A DNA stretch of 28,675 bases from Sphaeroforma sirkka (taxonomy: Eukaryota > Opisthokonta > Ichthyosporea > Ichthyophonida): NCBI GenBank assembly GCA_001586965.3, contig LUCW03000144.1, forward strand, positions 10,001-38,675. The letters are read 5' to 3'. The position numbers were made by a program, and so were the translations under genes. This document shows, one piece after another, positions 9,650-20,637 of the stretch; position 1 is the stretch's first letter, and every line of letters starts with the position of its first letter. The notes beneath the pieces were generated by a model. The model saw nothing but the letters and a program-made list of their open reading frames with translations. It did no database searches and was not told the DNA's origin.

Positions 9650-10294
9650 TAGCTTGTGTAAGAATGATCGGGACTGCCTCTTGTTAAGAGCCTAAATATC
9701 CTCGATCACACAGGGCGTACCTCTAGCTGTTCTTTATTGAATAATTTTCACTAGAAGTACTAAGTGTTCATGACCACTTGCCTAATTTGTAAATAGACAT
9801 AATAACGTAAGTCACGTTAATACATTAGCTGATATAAATAAAGTTCCATCTGAAGAAAAGTTAAAAAAAAAAGAAAAGACTTATTGGATTTTGGAGATTG
9901 GCGGGAGGACCAAAATCTATAAGTAGTAGTTCGGAGATTATAAAATTTAGTTTATAATATCCTACATCTACTAATGTCTCAAATAGGTCCAAGTAGATGA
10001 GTCATACCAAATACTCAGGCTATTGGAGCCATCAAAGTGAATTTAGAACACTTTGGAAATATTGGAAAAAAAGAGCTTGTACTAAATTATTTAAAATACA
10101 AATAAAAACCAATGTAGTATTTCAATTGATCTTGATATTTTAGACTGACCGGAGGCCGTATTTCTACATAGCCCCAGTAGCTTTTAGAACTACGAACGTA
10201 CGTTAAGATACGATCTAGTTGGTAAAGCGAAAACCAAAGTAAAAACGGTTTCGGTCATGACTTATCGAGTAAGTATGTGCCTATATGTACGAGT

Positions 10295-11621
10295 TCAAGA
10301 CTCATGTTGTACTCTATGTCGTTTAGTATTTGGTCCCGTAACCATTTCCGATGTAGGCGCCTTACGTTTATTATTTGGTAAGGTAATAGCCAAAGGCTGT
10401 TCTTCATTAGTAAGTAAGTTTGAACAATTTTCTGCACTGTTGGTAAGCAGATCAGAAAGTTTAGTCACGTAGGAAGTAGGTGGCAAATAGGGAATTTCAT
10501 ATCCGTCAGGGTTTGTAGTCACCTGAGGAAACCCTTTTCGTTTATCTCGTGTGTTCTTATGTAAACGCTTGTTCCATTTCTTATTAAAGATACGAAGAAA
10601 GTCGCGAGATTCACGAAATGCATCGGAGGTTAGCCAAGCTACTGTCCCATCCATGAAACGGGTCTTGTAGTAAGTGTAACCGTCTTCGGATGTTTTATCA
10701 ATTATATCTTTGACTTGTGACTCCATAACTGGTATATCAGAATCAAATGAGCGAGCGAATGAGAGTTCGGAGGTAGGGATACGGTGAGTGCCTAGATTGG
10801 TTGCGCTAGTACCATCAATGTTATTCACTTCGTAAGTATCACTCTTCTCATCATGGTAGGAAATAACAAAAGGTCCTATCGTCTTAGAAGAGAGTTCGGT
10901 AACGTTGGCGTTTCGATTTATAATGTTAACGTAATCGCCGACTTTGAACTGAACAATGTTCTTAGTGTTATTCCATCGGTCATACGCTTTAAGTAGGACG
11001 CGATTCTTGTGCTCGAGTAAACAGGGGTAAACAACGTTCTGCATATGCTCGATCTTTTTTGTAGCCACGGGGTAGCGTGTTTCTCGGGCGCAGTTTTATC
11101 AAACGTTGCTTGTAATTCACTATAGCGGCCAAAGAAATAGTGAAACGGGAGTGTTCCAGTTTGAGGATTCATGCAGTTATTCATTTGAGTCTGAACCCAT
11201 TTCAAATGATAAGGCCACATATCCTCAACGTCGTCTAGTGCGGTACGCAAGAGTTTCTTAAGTTCTCTATGACGTGTCTCATTTGCACCCTGCGTTTGAG
11301 GTTTGTAAGGAACACCACGCCTATGGGTCATGCCTGATACGAGTATAAGTGCCTCCATTACGTCGGTACAAAACTCACTACCGTTATCAGAACATAGTAC
11401 TCGGGGAAACCGAAGTCATTAAAGACGTGATAGCATAATTCTGCCACTGTTTGTGGACGTTTGTTCGGTATTGCATAAAGCAGGTTATAGCCCGAAGCCA
11501 CACATAAGAAATGACAGATATATACATCGCCAGTATGCTTGGATCGCGGGAGTTTAACCAAATCGACTATGACTCGGCGCATCGGTTGGTCTTCTGTCAC
11601 ACTTTTTTTAGGGGTGCCCAA
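10295..11621 (-). mobile_element. unit 2: integrase core and chromodomain of element A, broken copy
   Basis: Same domains in the same order as unit 1 and nearly identical at DNA level; about two breaks. It belongs to the variant group of units 2, 4 and 5 across the C-terminal marker sites. Confidence 0.8.
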
Positions 11622-12373
11622 CCGTATCGCTTGATCTGGTTCTTTTCACAATGTAAACTTTGATGGAAATTACTAGGTTTCAAACTATATTAAACTAAAA
11701 TACAATTTAGTCAGTTAGGATTTAGCAGTGGTAGCTTGTGTAAGAATGATCGGGACTGCCTCTTGTTAAGAGCCTAAATATCCTCGATCACACAGGGCGT
11801 ACCTCTAGCTGTTCTTTATTGAATAATTTTCACTAGAAGTACTAAGTGTTCATGACCACTTGCCTAATTTGTAAATAGACATAATAACGTAAGTCACGTT
11901 AATACATTAGCTGATATAAATAAAGTTCCATCTGAAGAAAAGTTAAAAAAAGAAAAAGACTTATTGGATTTTGGAGATTGGCGGGAGGACCAAAATCTAT
12001 AAGTAGTAGTTCGGAGATTATAAAATTTAGTTTATAATATCCTACATCTACTAATGTCTCAAATAGGTCCAAGTAGATGAGTCATACCAAATACTCAGGC
12101 TATTGGAGCCATCAAAGTGAATTTAGAACACTTTGGAAATATTGGAAAAAGAGCTTGTACTAAATTATTTAAAATACAAATAAAAACCAATGTAGTATTT
12201 CAATTGATCTTGATATTTTAGACTGACCGGAGGCCGTATTTCTACATAGCCCCCAGTAGCTTTTAGAACTACGAACGTACGTTAAGATACGATCTAGTTG
12301 GTAAAGCGAAAACCAAAGTAAAAACGGTTTCGGTCATGACTTATCGAGTAAGTATGTGCCTATATGTACGAGT

Positions 12374-13693
12374 TCAAGACTCATGTTGTACTCTATGTCG
12401 TTTAGTATTTGGTCCAGTAACCATTTCCGATGTAGGCGCCTTAAGTTTATTATTTGGTAAGGTATTAGCCAAAGGCTGTTCTTCATTAGTAAGTAAGTTT
12501 GAACAATTTTCTGCACTGTTGGTAAGCAGATCAGAAAGTTTAGTCACGTAGGAAGTAGGTGGCAAATAGGGAATTTCATATCCGTCAGGGTTTGTAGTCA
12601 CCTGAGGAAACCCTTTTCGTTTATCTCGTGTGTTCTTATGTAAACGCTTGTTCCATTTCTTATTAAAGATACGAAGAAAGTCGCGAGATTCACGAAATGC
12701 ATCGGAGGTTAGCCAAGCTACTGTCCCATCCATGAAACGGGTCTTGTAGTAAGTGTAACCGTCTTCGGATGTTTTATCAATTATATCTTTGACTTGTGAC
12801 TCCATAACTGGTATATCAGAATCAAATGAGCGAGCGAATGAGAGTTCGGAGGTAGGGATACGGTGAGTGCCTAGATTGGTTGCGCTAGTACCATCAATGT
12901 TATTCACTTCGTAAGTATCACTCTTCTCATCATGGTAGGAAATAACAAAAGGTCCTATCGTCTTAGAAGAGAGTTCGGTAACGTTGGCGTTTCGATTTAT
13001 AATGTTAACGTAATCGCCGACTTTGAACTGAACAATGTTCTTAGTGTTATTCCATCGGTCATACGCTTTAAGTAGGACGCGATTCTTGTGCTCGAGTAAA
13101 CAGGGGTAAACAACGTTCTGCATATGCTCGATCTTTTGTAGCCACGGGGTAGCGTGTTTCGGGCGCAGTTTTATCAAACGTTGCTTGTAATTCACTATAG
13201 CGGCCAAAGAAATAGTGAAACGGGAGTGTTCCAGTTTGAGGATTCATGCAGTTATTCATTTGAGTCTGAACCCATTTCAAATGATAAGGCCACATATCCT
13301 CAACGTCGTCTAGTGCGGTACGCAAGAGTTTCTTAAGTTCTCTATGACGTGTCTCATTTGCACCCTGCGTTTGAGGTTTGTAAGGAACACCACGCCTATG
13401 GGTCATGCCTGATACGAGTATAAGTGCCTCCATTACGTCGGTACAAAACTCACTACCGTTATCAGAACATAGTACTCGGGGAAACCGAAGTCATTAAAGA
13501 CGTGATAGCATAATTCTGCCACTGTTTGTGGACGTTTGTTCGGTATTGCATAAAGCAAGTTATAGCCCGAAGCCACACATAAGAAATGACAGATATATAC
13601 ATCGCCAGTATGCTTGGATCGCGGGAGTTTAACCAAATCGACTATGACTCGGCGCATCGGTTGGTCTTCTGTCACACTTTTAGGGGTGCCCAA
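12374..13693 (-). mobile_element. unit 3: integrase core and chromodomain of element A, broken and mosaic copy
   Basis: Same domain order as unit 1; about two breaks. Over 12416-12465 it carries the three variant bases otherwise seen only in unit 1, while markers on both sides agree with unit 2. This points to sequence exchange between units. Confidence 0.8.
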
Positions 13694-14446
13694 CCGTATC
13701 GCTTGATCTGGTTCTTTTCACAATGTAAACTTTGATGGAAATTACTAGGTTTCAAACTATATTAAACTAAAATACAATTTAGTCAGTTAGATTTAGCAGT
13801 GGTAGCTTGTGTAAGAATGATCGGGACTGCCTCTTGTTAAGAGCGTAAATATCCTCGATCACACAGGGCGTACCTCTAGCTGTTCTTTATTGAATAATTT
13901 CACTAGAAGTACTAAGTGTTCATGACCACTTGCCTAATTTGTAAATAGACATAATAACGTAAGTCACGTTAATACATTAGCTGATATAAATAAAGTTCCA
14001 TCTGAAGAAAAGTTAAAAAAAAAAAAAAAAGACTTATTGGATTTTGGAGATTGGCGGGAGGACCAAAATCTATAAGTAGTAGTTCGGAGATTATAAAATT
14101 TAGTTTATAATATCCTACATCTACTAATGTCTCAAATAGGTCCAAGTAGATGAGTCATACCAAATACTCAGGCTATTGGAGCCATCAAAGTGAATTTAGA
14201 ACACTTTGGAAATATTGGAAAAAGAGCTTGTACTAAATTATTTAAAATACAAATAAAACCAATGTAGTATCTCAATTGATCTTGATATTTTAGACTGACC
14301 GGAGGCCGTATTTCTACATAGCCCCCAGTAGCTTTTAGAACTACGAACGTACGTTAAGATACGATCTAGTTGGTAAAGCGAAAACCAAAGTAAAAAACGG
14401 TTTCGGTCATGACTTATCGAGTAAGTATGTGCCTATATGTACGAGT

Positions 14447-15832
14447 TCAAGACTCATGTTGTACTCTATGTCGTTTAGTATTTGGTCCCGTAACCATTTC
14501 CGATGTAGGCGCCTTACGTTTATTATTTGGTAAGGTAATAGCCAAAGGCTGTTCTTCATTAGTAAGTAAGTTTGAACAATTTTCTGCACTGTTGGTAAGC
14601 AGATCAGAAAGTTTAGTCACGTAGGAAGTAGGTGGCAAATAGGGAATTTCATATCCGTCAGGGTTTGTAGTCACCTGAGGAAACCCTTTTCGTTTATCTC
14701 GTGTGTTCTTATGTAAACGCTTGTTCCATTTCTTATTAAAGATACGAAGAAAGTCGCGAGATTCACGAAATGCATCGGAGGTTAGCCAAGCTACTGTCCC
14801 ATCCATGAAACGGGTCTTGTAGTAAGTGTAACCGTCTTCGGATGTTTTATCAATTATATCTTTGACTTGTGACTCCATAACTGGTATATCAGAATCAAAT
14901 GAGCGAGCGAATGAGAGTTCGGAGGTAGGGATACGGTGAGTGCCTAGATTGGTTGCGCTAGTACCATCAATGTTATTCACTTCGTAAGTATCACTCTTCT
15001 CATCATGGTAGGAAATAACAAAAGGTCCTATCGTCTTAGAAGAGAGTTCGGTAACGTTGGCGTTTCGATTTATAATGTTAACGTAATCGCCGACTTTGAA
15101 CTGAACAATGTTCTTAGTGTTATTCCATCGGTCATACGCTTTAAGTAGGACGCGATTCTTGTGCTCGAGTAAACAGGGGTAAACAACGTTCTGCATATGC
15201 TCGATCTTTTGTAGCCACGGGGTAGCGTGTTTCTCGGGCGCAGTTTTATCAAACGTTGCTTGTAATTCACTATAGCGGCCAAAGAAATAGTGAAACGGGA
15301 GTGTTCCAGTTTGAGGATTCATGCAGTTATTCATTTGAGTCTGAACCCATTTCAAATGATAAGGCCACATATCCTCAACGTCGTCTAGTGCGGTACGCAA
15401 GAGTTTCTTAAGTTCTCTATGACGTGTCTCATTTGCACCCTGCGTTTGAGGTTTGTAAGGAACACCACGCCTATGGGTCATGCCTGATACGAGTATAAGT
15501 GCCTCCATTACGTCGGTACAAAACTCACTACCGTTATCAGAACATAGTACTCGGGGGAAACCGAAGTCATTAAAGACGTGATAGCATAATTCTGCCACTG
15601 TTTGTGGACGTTTGTTCGGTATTGCATAAAGCAGGTTATAGCCCGAAGCCACACATAAGAAATGACAGATATATACATCGCCAGTATGCTTGGATCGCGG
15701 GAGTTTAACCAAATCGACTATGACTCGGCGCATCGGTTGGTCTTCTGTCACACTTTTTAGGGGTGCCCAACCGTATCGCTTGATCTGGTTCTTTTCACAA
15801 TGTAAACTTTGATGGAAATTACTAGGTTTCAA
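14447..15832 (-). mobile_element. unit 4: integrase core and chromodomain of element A, looks whole in this part
   Basis: The frame is open for 461 residues and runs from the spacer (residues 1 to about 10, starting at an ATG inside the spacer) into the integrase core, SH3-like region and chromodomain. The spacer therefore happens to supply an in-frame ATG to the amplified integrase segment. Whether it is used is unknown. Confidence 0.83.
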
Positions 15833-16523
15833 ACTATATTAAACTAAAATACAATTTAGTCAGTTAGGATTTAGCAGTGGTAGCTTGTGTAAGAATGATC
15901 GGGACTGCCTCTTGTTAAGAGCCTAAATATCCTCGATCACACAGGGCGTACCTCTAGCTGTTCTTTATTGAATAATTTTCACTAGAAGTACTAAGTGTTC
16001 ATGACCACTTGCCTAATTTGTAAATAGACATAATAACGTAAGTCACGTTAATACATTAGCTGATATAAATAAAGTTCCATCTGAAGAAAAGTTAAAAAAA
16101 AAAGAAAAGACTTATTGGATTTTGGAGATTGGCGGGAGGACCAAAATCTATAAGTAGTAGTTCGGAGATTATAAAATTTAGTTTATAATATCCTACATCT
16201 ACTAATGTCTCAAATAGGTCCAAGTAGATGAGTCATACCAAATACTCAGGCTATTGGAGCCATCAAAGTGAATTTAGAACACTTTGGAAATATTGGAAAA
16301 AGAGCTTGTACTAAATTATTTAAAATACAAATAAAACCAATGTAGTATCTCAATTGATCTTGATATTTTAGACTGACCGGAGGCCGTATTTCTACATAGC
16401 CCCCAGTAGCTTTTAGAACTACGAACGTACGTTAAGATACGATCTAGTTGGTAAAGCGAAAACCAAAGTAAAAACGGTTTCGGTCATGACTTATCGAGTA
16501 AGTATGTGCCTATATGTACGAGT

Positions 16524-17878
16524 TCAAGACTCATGTTGTACTCTATGTCGTTTAGTATTTGGTCCCGTAACCATTTCCGATGTAGGCGCCTTACGTTTAT
16601 TATTTGGTAAGGTAATAGCCAAAGGCTGTTCTTCATTAGTAAGTAAGTTTGAACAATTTTCTGCACTGTTGGTAAGCAGATCAGAAAGTTTAGTCACGTA
16701 GGAAGTAGGTGGCAAATAGGGAATTTCATATCCGTCAGGGTTTGTAGTCACCTGAGGAAACCCTTTTCGTTTATCTCGTGTGTTCTTATGTAAACGCTTG
16801 TTCCATTTCTTATTAAAGATACGAAGAAAGTCGCGAGATTCACGAAATGCATCGGAGGTTAGCCAAAGCTACTGTCCCATCCATGAAACGGGTCTTGTAG
16901 TAAGTGTAACCGTCTTCGGATGTTTTATCAATTATATCTTTGACTTGTGACTCCATAACTGGTATATCAGAATCAAATGAGCGAGCGAATGAGAGTTCGG
17001 AGGTAGGGATACGGTGAGTGCCTAGATTGGTTGCGCTAGTACCATCAATGTTATTCACTTCGTAAGTATCACTCTTCTCATCATGGTAGGAAATAACAAA
17101 AGGTCCTATCGTCTTAGAAGAGAGTTCGGTAACGTTGGCGTTTCGATTTATAATGTTAACGTAATCGCCGACTTTGAACTGAACAATGTTCTTAGTGTTA
17201 TTCCATCGGTCATACGCTTTAAGTAGGACGCGATTCTTGTGCTCGAGTAAACAGGGGTAAACAACGTTCTGCATATGCTCGATCTTTTGTAGCCACGGGG
17301 TAGCGTGTTTCTCGGGCGCAGTTTTATCAAACGTTGCTTGTAATTCACTATAGCGGCCAAAGAAATAGTGAAACGGGAGTGTTCCAGTTTGAGGATTCAT
17401 GCAGTTATTCATTTGAGTCTGAACCCATTTCAAATGATAAGGCCACATATCCTCAACGTCGTCTAGTGCGGTACGCAAGAGTTTCTTAAGTTCTCTATGA
17501 CGTGTCTCATTTGCACCCTGCGTTTGAGGTTTGTAAGGAACACCACGCCTATGGGTCATGCCTGATACGAGTATAAGTGCCTCCATTACGTCGGTACAAA
17601 ACTCACTACCGTTATCAGAACATAGTACTCGGGGAAACCGAAGTCATTAAAGACGTGATAGCATAATTCTGCCACTGTTTGTGGACGTTTGTTCGGTATT
17701 GCATAAAGCAAGTTATAGCCCGAAGCCACACATAAGAAATGACAGATATATACATCGCCAGTATGCTTGGATCGCGGAGTTTAACCAAATCGACTATGAC
17801 TCGGCGCATCGGTTGGTCTTCTGTCACACTTTTTTAGGGGTGCCCAACCGTATCGCTTGATCTGGTTCTTTTCACAAT
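16524..17878 (-). mobile_element. unit 5: integrase core and chromodomain, joined to the body of element A
   Basis: This is the only unit that continues upstream into the integrase zinc finger and the rest of pol, so it is the native 3' end from which the other units derive. About three breaks. Similarity with the other units ends exactly at 17878. Confidence 0.82.
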
Positions 17879-18062
17879 CAGTACAGCGTCGGTATACTTC
17901 ACGTATGGTTTCTTTCAGCGCCGGGTGATCAAGCCCTGCACGAATAGCCATTTTATAAGTATGCTCATATGCTCGATGCGTTAAATTATGTATAATTTTA
18001 ACTCTACTTTCGAGCTCCTCTAAGTCAGTCAGATTCTGCGTAACGCTGGCTGGATGAACCAT
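17879..18062 (-). mobile_element. element A: integrase zinc-finger (H2C2) region
   Basis: On minus the frame shows HNLTHRAYEHTYKMA then, about 30 residues on, CTDCEKNQ. This His...His...Cys-x2-Cys arrangement is the N-terminal zinc finger of Ty3/Gypsy integrases. It runs directly into the integrase core of unit 5. None of units 1-4 has it. Confidence 0.8.
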
Positions 18063-18459
18063 AGTCCTGTTGGAAAGGGCAACCTCAGTATCAGGAGGGT
18101 AGAGTCCTGAGATACATAATTGACAACATTGGATTGTTGAAGTATCTTCTTCAGTTGTTTCGCAACTCCTGGCTGTTCTTTAAGCAGCGCTTTAAGTAGT
18201 TGAGTGCGAGCTTCAGGTTCTCTTAGAGTTTTGAGTCTTTGATCCATGGCCTTAGCTAGTCCCATGTTTTTTACGATCTAATGCCGTTTCAATCGGCATT
18301 ACCTCGACTGCAATCTTGTTGGGTGCATGTGTTGTACGAGTCTTGAGCTTTTTTGTTCAAACTCTTTAGACTCCTCTAGTTTAGCTAAGAATTCGGTTGA
18401 GGGTTTCCACTTAGTGGTACCTGCAGGACCGATGCGACAAACAATGGTGTGTTTCCAAG

Positions 18460-18810
18460 GCGTCTTCTTAATAGAATAGGATCCCTGATACAAGAACGTG
18501 TCGGTTTCACGGTCGACATAAATAGGTTCGTCTTGAATCATATTAATTAAATCACGTATCCATGGGTCGGAGTTACGTAAGGGACAACACAGCGTAATGG
18601 TAGATTCAATAATATTAACATAATTTAACAACTGTGCGATAAGTTGACAAGGTGGGTTAGCCCACGCATTATGCTTTGATAAGTCAAGCTGAAATGCATC
18701 ACCTTTAGGATGAGTCAACGACCTATATTCAGAAACCTGTTTGTTATGTTCTGCGGCGAACATATCAACAGTAAATGGACCCCATCGTGATTGAGCGAGG
18801 TTAAACCATT
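18460..18810 (-). mobile_element. element A: Dam-like (N6-adenine methyltransferase-like) domain between RNase H and integrase
   Basis: On minus the frame reads RWGPFTVDMFAAEHNKQ, then a stretch ending LDLSKHNAWANPPCQLIAQLL. This is the layout of phage Dam-type domains (D-x-F/A-A...N, then W-x-NPP, then hydrophobic helix). The same segment in element B is clearer. The domain sits between the RNase H end (LPDMLSRL) and the integrase. Function in the element is unknown. Confidence 0.65.
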
Positions 18811-18849
18811 TCTTATTTAGCATCCAATCGGTTGCTAATAACTCTTTGA

Positions 18850-19230
18850 CTGTTTTCTGGTAGTCGGGCACAAGTCGAGAGAGCATGTCAGGAAGATGGT
18901 TATGTATTCCTGGAATGTGTGTTATATTAAAAGCGAACTTGGCAATAATGTCATGCCAGCGGCTCACCAACTGTGAATCAGGGTTCATATCTTTTAAGTA
19001 TGTTAAAGACTTTTGATCACAGGCGACAGTAAAGTAACTTCCATAAAGGTAGTCTTTAAACTGTCTTAGCGCAGTAACTATAGCAAGGAGCTCTTGTTTA
19101 ACGGTAGGGTAATTCCGTTGACTCTTATTATAACTCTTGCTAAAGAATTGTATGTAGCGCGGTTTACCATTTATCGTTTGGTAAAGCACTCCACCTACCG
19201 CTCGATCTGAAGCGTCGGTTGCTACTTGGA
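18850..19230 (-). mobile_element. element A: RNase H domain
   Basis: Minus-strand motifs are FQVATDASDRAVGGVL (first Asp), YPTVKQELLAIVTAL (Glu), FTVACDQKSLTYL (Asp), and the closing ITHIPGIHNHLPDMLSRL. This is the usual Ty3/Gypsy RNase H that follows RT. Confidence 0.9.
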
Positions 19231-19299
19231 ATGGGACACCATCCACAGGGTACTGCATGATGGGTGCGTCCATTACTTTACTTTTGACTAGTTTAAATG

Positions 19300-19916
19300 C
19301 ATCATCACATTCTTTAGTCCAAAGCTTTCCCAAAGGTCCTTTGTGCAGCCGTAGGTGACTGAAAGGCTTTAAGTAATGAGAAAGATGCGGTACCGAATCC
19401 GAAGAAGAAGTTAACAAACCCACACACAGAGTTCACATCTCTTCCAGTAATTGGTGTTGATAAATCCAACAGAAACTGTTTCTTGCCAGGATCAATTTCT
19501 ACCCCTGCTGCAGATACTTTGTAGCCAAGTAAGTGTATAGTATCTTTAGCAAAAGAACACTTGTCTTCGTTAATCTTAAGTTTAGCATGATTAAGTCGCT
19601 TTAAGACTTCTTTAACGAGTTTAGCATGTTCATGTGCTGTCTTTGTAAAGATAACTATATCATCTAAATAGACTGATACGTTATACGACAGGTCCGCAAA
19701 TAGTTCCATCATAACTTGTTGGAAGAAAGAAGGTAACATGTGTAAGCCTTCAGGTGCACCTTTAAACTGGTACTTCTTACCTTGCCAAGTAAAGGAAAAG
19801 TATTTCCTATGAGGCTGATATATTTGTAGTTGATGGAATGCAGCTTTTAAGTCTATCTTGGAAAAGATAGTCGCACCTCCATTTTGCGTAGTATCTCGCT
19901 TAATAATTATATCGGT
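19300..19916 (-). mobile_element. element A: reverse transcriptase, C-terminal part, interrupted by element B
   Basis: From 19916 downward on minus: SKIDLKAAFHQLQIYQP, FTWQGKKYQFKGAPEGLH, the catalytic YLDD (VSVYLDDIVIFTK), then LLGYKVSAAGVEIDP and the thumb/connection region. The N-terminal RT motifs are not to the right; instead an LTR of element B starts at 19917. The remainder of A should lie beyond 28675. Confidence 0.88.
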
Positions 19917-20015
19917 TGTAGTAAGTATACGCGAGATAACTGTATCTCAACGTTCTCTCCTCCTCAGGGAGGGGACGTTGTTCATTTATTAGTAATTATA
20001 AACAGTAATCCTAAA

Positions 20016-20046
20016 ATGACTGACTCTTAAATGAGTCATTAGTCAT
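20016..20046. promoter_or_regulatory. imperfect dyad with an AP-1/Gcn4-type TGAGTCA site in the LTR of element B
   Basis: ATGACT-GACTC (20016-20026) is mirrored by GAGTC-ATT-AGTCAT (20033-20046). It includes TGAGTCAT (20032-20039), the classic bZIP recognition core, and further half sites. Being in an LTR it is a candidate promoter or enhancer element; no functional evidence. Confidence 0.4.
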
Positions 20047-20077
20047 GTGCTGTAAAACCCAGCAAAACCCTAAAACC

Positions 20078-20105
20078 CAGTTTATCAGATTATTCTGATA
20101 AACTG
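20078..20105. repeat. perfect 12-bp inverted repeat with 4-base loop
   Basis: CAGTTTATCAGA (20078-20089) and TCTGATAAACTG (20094-20105) are exact reverse complements around TTAT. As DNA or RNA this would form a stable hairpin inside the left LTR region of element B. No T-run follows, so there is no sign of a Pol III or bacterial-type terminator. Confidence 0.85.
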
Positions 20106-20238
20106 TAAAACTTGTAATAAACCTAAAATAATCAAATAAATATAAGTACTTGTATTCTGACCACAACCCCCCCAAACTGAAGCACTGAACAAAGCAGTGT
20201 GCCAGTTTCAGAGATGATAAGAATAGCATAGTACCTTA

Positions 20239-20402
20239 TGTGCTGGCATTATCCTCGAGAGCTAGAGCATTGTGCTGGCATTTATCCTCGAGAGCTAGAG
20301 CATTGTGCTGGCATTTATCCTCGAGAGCTAGAGCATTGTGCTGGCATTTATCCTCAGAGAGCTAGAGCATTGTGCTGGCATTTTACCTCAGAGAGCTAGA
20401 GG
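20239..20402. repeat. minisatellite I, five units of 32-34 bp
   Basis: Units start at 20239, 20271, 20304, 20337 and 20371 and begin TGTGCTGGCATT. Each contains the palindromic core CTCGAGAGCTAGAG or CTCAGAGAGCTAGAG. The core is related to the larger field at 20638-21240. Confidence 0.93.
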
Positions 20403-20637
20403 ACCCGATGTGTACGTCTCGAGCGACCCGTCGTGTTTGAATTCTTGAAGCTACTGTTCATCTGTGTCAGCATATAGGAGTTTGGCAAGTACAATATAGG
20501 ACTGTATTTGTGTCGGAGAAAAAACTGCCAGTGGCAGAAACCGTGCAAACCATTAACCCGCTGTTTCAAAACAATGCCCAAGGAGTTGTTTGATTGATTT
20601 CGCTGTGTTATACTCCGAAGCAAGAGTGGCTCATTTA

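Larger units (their letters stand above)
7573..17878 (-). repeat. five-unit head-to-tail array of the 3' end of element A, period about 2.08 kb
   Basis: Unit starts share the bases TAGCTTGTGTAAG. The units are 7573-9649, 9650-11731, 11732-13802, 13803-15880 and 15881-17878. Each holds, on minus, the integrase core, SH3-like region, chromodomain and about 640 bp of noncoding end, but not the integrase zinc finger. The first four end in a 78-79 bp spacer absent from the main body. The fifth continues instead into the body of element A. Units differ by few substitutions and by homopolymer length, for example the A-run near 7786, 9862, 11943, 14013 and 16095. All are in the same orientation, which fits unequal exchange or rolling replication at DNA level better than five separate insertions. 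Confidence 0.93.
7573..19916 (-). mobile_element. element A: Ty3/Gypsy chromovirus fossil with a tandemly amplified 3' end
   Basis: Reading on minus from 19916: part of the reverse transcriptase, RNase H, a Dam-like domain, integrase zinc finger, integrase core, SH3-like region and chromodomain, then a noncoding 3' end. This order (RT-RH-IN-chromodomain) is that of chromodomain Ty3/Gypsy elements. Gag, protease and the start of RT are not in the window because element B interrupts A at 19917. The 3' part is present five times (7573-17878). Taken as a whole the element is broken, with several breaks in the body plus the interruption. Near-identity of the five units says the amplification is recent, while B must be younger than A. 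Confidence 0.88.
19917..20234 (-). repeat. left (3') LTR of element B, start defined, inner limit unknown
   Basis: The outer edge at 19917 is fixed by the switch from element A RT sequence and by the matching start at 28613. How far the LTR extends to the right cannot be told because the other LTR leaves the window after 63 bases; it may include the repeat fields up to about 21240. This part holds several strong inverted repeats (19948-19980, 20016-20046, 20078-20105, 20174-20208). Confidence 0.75.
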
